Assembly: GCA_025454715.1 (NCBI GenBank)
Contig: JALONY010000050.1
Coordinates: 1 to 9,965, forward strand
Length of the DNA: 9,965 nucleotides
Reading direction: 5' to 3'
Source of the DNA: Anaerolineae bacterium
GTDB taxonomy: Bacteria > Chloroflexota > Anaerolineae > Aggregatilineales > Phototrophicaceae
Under the pieces are notes generated by a model that was not told the origin of the DNA, ran no database searches, and saw nothing but the letters and a program-made list of their open reading frames with translations. This document shows, piece after piece, positions 7,447 to 9,965 of the stretch; position 1 is the first letter of the stretch; each line of letters opens with the position of its first letter. The position numbers and the translations under genes are program-made.

Positions 7447-8529
7447 ATGAGTGTGTATTATCCCGAACAGCGCCCCGCGCTGAAGTTATCGGTCATCCAG
7501 CGCGAGGTGATGTTGCCGGAGGACGCCAGCGGCATCGTGGCGGTGCAGACCGACCAGCGCGTCGATATTCGCGATGTCATCGCCCGCGGGCTGGTGCCCG
7601 GCGAGTTCGTCGTGGTCGAGGCGGCGCATTACTTCGGGCTGAAAGACCCCGACGACCTGACCGCGCTGATGCTGGTCAACATCGACGATGAGGTGGATGA
7701 GCTCAAGCCGTTGGCTGGCCTGAAATCGGGGCGGGGCAAGCGCTTGATGTCCCCGACGGCGGGGCGGGTGGCGGCCATCGCCGATGGGCTCATCGTGATT
7801 GAGAAGCTCAACCAAGTCATCGACCTCGAGGCGGGCGTGCGTGGCACGGTCAAAGAGGTGCGCTTGGGGCGTGGGGTGGTCATCGAGGCCAACGGGTCAC
7901 GGGTGCAGGGCGTGTGGGGCAACGGGCGCCATGCGATTGCCGCCGTGATTAACGAGGGTGCTAACCCGCTGGAAAAGACCAGCTCCGATGTGTTGGGGTC
8001 GCGCTTCAGCAGCGCCATCGCGGTGGTGCGCCGCCCGCTGACCGAGGAAATCCTCGACGCGGCGGCGGCGCAGAACGTGGCTGGCCTGATTGCGCCCAGC
8101 ATGTCGGTCGATTTGCTGGATTGGGCGCTGTTTCAGCCGTATGCCCTGATGCTGGTGGAGGGGTTCGGCCAGATGCGCCTCAACCGCGCCGTCGCCCAGC
8201 TCTTGCAAGACCTCGAGGGGATGCAAATCACGCTCGACGCGGTGCAGCCGCAGGTTTGGTCTGCGCGCCGCCCCGAGGCGGTGATGAACGTGCAAGCCCG
8301 CGCCGGTGAATCGATCGCCCGCTCCAGCATCAACCTGACCTTGCGCGTCGGGATGAGCGTTCGGGCGGTGGGTGGGGCATACGGCGGGATGCTGGGGAAT
8401 GTGGTAAATTTGCCAAACGACCCGATTTTATTGGACAATGGGTTACGAGTCCCCTGTGCTTTGGTAGAATTGGGTGGCGATGCTGGCAAGCTGTACGTGC
8501 CGCTGGCCAATCTGGAAGTCATAGGGTAA
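7447..8529 (+). CDS. Protein with barrel-sandwich-like segment and KOW-like C-terminus (360 aa)
   Basis: No named full-length family is recognised. The N-terminal 90 residues look folded and soluble. RLMSPTAGRVAAIADGLIVIE (from about residue 100) has the look of a barrel-sandwich (lipoyl/biotinyl-like or RnfC-like) hairpin but lacks a modifiable lysine in the usual position. VRLGRGVVIEANGSRVQGVWGNGRH follows. A helical middle (LTEEILDAAAAQNVAGLIAPSMSVDLL, then RLNRAVAQLLQDLEGMQ) leads to a C-terminal segment from about residue 300 (LRVGMSVRAVGGAYGGMLGNVVNLP then LYVPLANLEVIG) that fits a KOW/SH3-like barrel. There is no signal peptide or membrane helix, so it is probably cytoplasmic. ATG 7447 is 6 bases after the ATPase stop, so the two are probably coupled and may form a complex. 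KOW motifs often bind RNA or ribosomal proteins, but here the assignment is by eye. Confidence 0.82.
   Translation: MSVYYPEQRPALKLSVIQREVMLPEDASGIVAVQTDQRVDIRDVIARGLVPGEFVVVEAAHYFGLKDPDDLTALMLVNIDDEVDELKPLAGLKSGRGKRLMSPTAGRVAAIADGLIVIEKLNQVIDLEAGVRGTVKEVRLGRGVVIEANGSRVQGVWGNGRHAIAAVINEGANPLEKTSSDVLGSRFSSAIAVVRRPLTEEILDAAAAQNVAGLIAPSMSVDLLDWALFQPYALMLVEGFGQMRLNRAVAQLLQDLEGMQITLDAVQPQVWSARRPEAVMNVQARAGESIARSSINLTLRVGMSVRAVGGAYGGMLGNVVNLPNDPILLDNGLRVPCALVELGGDAGKLYVPLANLEVIG
8434..8470 (+). promoter_or_regulatory. Candidate internal promoter upstream of the surface-protein gene
   Basis: The 3' end of the preceding gene turns AT-rich between about 8395 and 8470 and uses codons rare in the rest of the window (TTA, GTA, CGA, TGT). 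Inside it, TGGTAGAAT (8462-8470) matches the extended -10 pattern TGnTATAAT with one mismatch in the hexamer. A second possibility is TTGCCA (8410-8415) with GACAAT (8434-8439) at 18 bp. Either would give the gene at 8605 its own 5' untranslated region of about 125 to 160 bases. This fits the 75-bp gap, the widest in the gene run. Confidence 0.4.
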
Positions 8530-8591
8530 ACCGCACGCCCAATTTGTGCAGAGTCATCGCTGGCGTAGGCACAGACCACGCCCGCCGCAAC

Positions 8592-8597
8592 AAGGAG
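8592..8597 (+). promoter_or_regulatory. Ribosome binding site of the LPDTG surface-protein gene
   Basis: AAGGAG lies 7 bases upstream of ATG 8605 and is the best Shine-Dalgarno sequence in the window. It fixes the start of the following gene and contrasts with the SD-less start at 739. Confidence 0.8.
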
Positions 8598-8604
8598 ATG
8601 GGGG

Positions 8605-9660
8605 ATGTCGAACCGCACCGACAACGACAACGATTTTCAATTCGACGAGGAAGACCTGTTTGGCTCTCGGGGGCGCAACCCGCAAACCACCGACGATACC
8701 CAAGGGCTCGACCTCGACAACAACTTGGACTTGCCCGACGACTACCTGAACTTCGAGGAGGATCCCGCCGCGCAAGAGCGACGGGGGCCGAGCCGTGCGT
8801 TCATCGTGCTGGCGGTCATCATCATCCTGCTGTTCTTGGTCGGTTTAGGCGGCATCATCTTCTTGGCCACGCGCAACACCGGCCCAACCGAGCGTGACCT
8901 GACCGCCACGCAAATCGTGCAGCTCAACGCCACGCAAGAGGCGTTCTTGGCGGCCACCAACACCCAGAGCGCCGTCAACCTCGACGCCACGGCCACCGCC
9001 GAAATCTTGGGGCAGACGGCCACGGTCGAGGCGGTCGCCTCGTCCACCGCCGCCGCCGAATTCGCCCAGACCCAAGTGGCGGTCGAGGCGACCCAGACCG
9101 CCGAGGCCATCCCGACCGAGACGCCCGAGCCGAGCATCACCCCGACCCTCGACGCGGCGGGCGAGGCCATCGCCGCCGAGCAGACCTTCGCCGCGTTGCC
9201 GCCGGTGGCGCAAATCACCGCGCAAGTGCAGACGCAAGAGGCACAAGCCATCATCGCGCAGGCCACCGCCGAGGCGGGGACTGCCGTCGCACTCCAGACC
9301 GAGGCCGCCTTGCAGCCGCCGACCGCCACCGGCGCGGCGGGCCCGAGCTTCGGCGATGTCTCGGACGTGTTGCAGACCGCGACCGCGTTGTCGCTGACGC
9401 TCAGCCCGCAGACCGCGGTGCCCGCCACCGCCGACCCCGGGAGCTTGGGCGGCACGCCGTTCATCGTCCCGACCGCTGATGGCGGCACGGGCGGCACCGG
9501 TGGCACCGGCGGTAACGACCGCCTGCCCGATACCGGCTTGTTCGACGACGTGAGCGGCGTCGGCAACCTCGGCCTGTTGGGGTTGATGGCGTTGGGCTTG
9601 GTCGGCATGGCGTTGGGCTTGGTCGGCATCATGATTGCCGCCCGCCGCCTGCGTAAGTAA
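8605..9660 (+). CDS. Surface protein with Ala/Thr/Gln-rich stalk and C-terminal LPDTG sorting-type signal (351 aa)
   Basis: Residues 1-63 are acidic and Asn/Asp-rich, with no N-terminal signal peptide. A strong transmembrane helix at about 66-88 (FIVLAVIIILLFLVGLGGIIFLA) follows. A long Ala/Thr/Gln-rich region with recurrent TAT, ATQ and TAEA units (about 95-285) probably forms an extended helical or stalk-like segment; such segments are familiar in Chloroflexota envelope proteins. A GGTGGTGGTGG spacer leads to RLPDTG (LPDTG at residues 307-311), a short acidic linker, a hydrophobic segment at 322-346 and the tail RRLRK. That order is the classical sortase sorting signal. The start is fixed by AAGGAG at 8592. 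The gene follows the operon after 75 bp and is closed by a terminator. An internal helix plus a sorting signal is an unusual combination, so the C-terminal helix may simply be a second anchor. Confidence 0.82.
   Translation: MSNRTDNDNDFQFDEEDLFGSRGRNPQTTDDTQGLDLDNNLDLPDDYLNFEEDPAAQERRGPSRAFIVLAVIIILLFLVGLGGIIFLATRNTGPTERDLTATQIVQLNATQEAFLAATNTQSAVNLDATATAEILGQTATVEAVASSTAAAEFAQTQVAVEATQTAEAIPTETPEPSITPTLDAAGEAIAAEQTFAALPPVAQITAQVQTQEAQAIIAQATAEAGTAVALQTEAALQPPTATGAAGPSFGDVSDVLQTATALSLTLSPQTAVPATADPGSLGGTPFIVPTADGGTGGTGGTGGNDRLPDTGLFDDVSGVGNLGLLGLMALGLVGMALGLVGIMIAARRLRK
9523..9657 (+). other. LPDTG cell-wall-sorting-like signal
   Basis: This stretch encodes LPDTG (9523-9537), ten mostly polar residues, a hydrophobic helix of about 25 residues and the basic tail RRLRK ending at the stop codon. 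The order motif, helix, positive tail matches substrates of sortases. No sortase gene lies in the window, so cleavage and attachment are not shown. Confidence 0.65.
9586..9627 (+). repeat. Perfect in-frame 21-bp tandem duplication (MALGLVG x2)
   Basis: Bases 9586-9606 and 9607-9627 are identical, each encoding MALGLVG within the C-terminal hydrophobic helix of the surface protein. The lack of any difference points to a recent duplication or slippage event. Each unit adds seven residues, about two helical turns, so copy number would change the helix length. Confidence 0.92.
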
Positions 9661-9677
9661 CCCAGACCGCATCGCCC

Positions 9678-9723
9678 AAAAAGCGCGCCCCCTGCCCGTC
9701 GAGACCGGCAAGGGGCGCGTTTT
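9678..9723. terminator. Bidirectional rho-independent terminator between convergent genes
   Basis: CGCGCCCC (9684-9691) pairs with GGGGCGCG (9712-9719). After one mismatch the stem continues with TGCC (9693-9696) against GGCA (9707-9710), leaving a ten-base loop. TTTT follows on the plus strand (9720-9723) and the AAAAA at 9678-9682 gives a T-tract on the minus strand. The position between two convergent stop codons (9660 and 9740) supports use in both directions. Confidence 0.85.
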
Positions 9724-9739
9724 GTATCCCCAGAGGGGT

Positions 9740-9965
9740 TTAGCGCTTGAGCAACGCGGCCATCTGGGCGCGGTAGGCTGCCACGTTGCGGAGCTTGACG
9801 TGGTCGTAGCCGCGCACGAGGTCGGGCAGTTCGGCCAGCTTGACGGCACGGTCATAGTCGCTGGCTAGCGTCGGCAGCAAGCTCTCGACCGCGGCGCGGT
9901 ATTCGCCAATCAGGGCGCGCTCGGTCTTGCGGATGCCGTCGAGGCCGAAGATGTCGAACGGGGTG
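9740..9965 (-). CDS. Indolepyruvate ferredoxin oxidoreductase (fused type), C-terminal 74 residues (partial)
   Basis: The minus strand reads TPFDIFGLDGIRKTERALIGEY, continues through a helical region and ends VRGYDHVKLRNVAAYRAQMAALLKR before TAA. The pattern PFD-FG----R-TER-LI-EY plus RGY-HVK matches the C-terminal domain of large fused indolepyruvate ferredoxin oxidoreductases. These thiamine-diphosphate and iron-sulfur enzymes convert aryl pyruvates to aryl-acyl-CoA with ferredoxin in amino-acid breakdown. The catalytic parts lie beyond the right edge. The assignment rests on this short end, recalled from memory of the family. The gene converges on the plus-strand unit and shares its terminator. 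Confidence 0.78.
   Translation of the reverse strand, partial: TPFDIFGLDGIRKTERALIGEYRAAVESLLPTLASDYDRAVKLAELPDLVRGYDHVKLRNVAAYRAQMAALLKR

Noticed and set aside
8480..8524. Short leaderless frame starting at ATG 8480 after the TAGAAT element
   Set aside because: Only about 14 codons, inside the KOW-like gene, with no recognisable product.
8742..9855. Long minus-strand open frames opposite the surface-protein gene
   Set aside because: Low-complexity antisense translations that cross the terminator; the plus-strand gene has a good ribosome site and clear helices.
1..9965. tRNA, rRNA, CRISPR arrays, insertion sequences or attachment sites
   Set aside because: I saw no spaced direct repeats, transposase motifs, terminal inverted repeats or tRNA-like cloverleaf sequence, and almost the whole window is coding.

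Overview
The window is GC-rich (roughly two thirds G+C by eye) and carries one long plus-strand gene run, closed by a terminator that it shares with a convergent minus-strand gene. Base composition, the small acidic and membrane proteins, and the Ala/Thr/Gln-rich stalk of the last gene suggest Chloroflexota, probably an Anaerolineae-like lineage. This is inferred from memory of protein style, not from a search.

Layout. Positions 1-685 hold the 3' part of tsaD (tRNA t6A synthesis). A 53-bp gap with a strong extended -10 element, apparently giving a leaderless transcript, opens the next unit. That unit has seven tightly spaced plus-strand genes (739-8529; gaps of 1 to 23 bp). They encode a 79-residue small protein, a DUF6754-like membrane protein split by a frameshift, a six-helix membrane protein, and an 857-residue protein with a long acidic repeat region and a membrane-anchored alpha/beta domain. 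A second six-helix membrane protein, a 616-residue MutL/GlmL-like ASKHA ATPase and a 360-residue protein with a barrel-sandwich-like segment and a KOW-like end follow. After a 75-bp gap comes a 351-residue surface protein with a transmembrane helix, an Ala/Thr/Gln-rich stalk and a C-terminal LPDTG sorting-type signal (8605-9660). A hairpin with T-tracts on both strands (9678-9723) separates this from the C-terminus of a fused indolepyruvate ferredoxin oxidoreductase on the minus strand (9740-9965).

How the genes may work together. The MutL-like ATPase is normally discussed as a reactivating partner of B12-dependent glutamate mutase, but no mutase subunit lies here. It sits in an operon of membrane proteins that looks duplicated in layout: an alpha/beta domain flanked by membrane helices plus a six-helix protein, twice. 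The most interesting reading is an uncharacterised envelope-associated complex driven or gated by an actin-fold ATPase, with the acidic repeat protein as a cytoplasmic scaffold and an LPXTG-type surface protein as a possible terminal member. The individual motifs are visible in the sequence; the joint function is inference.
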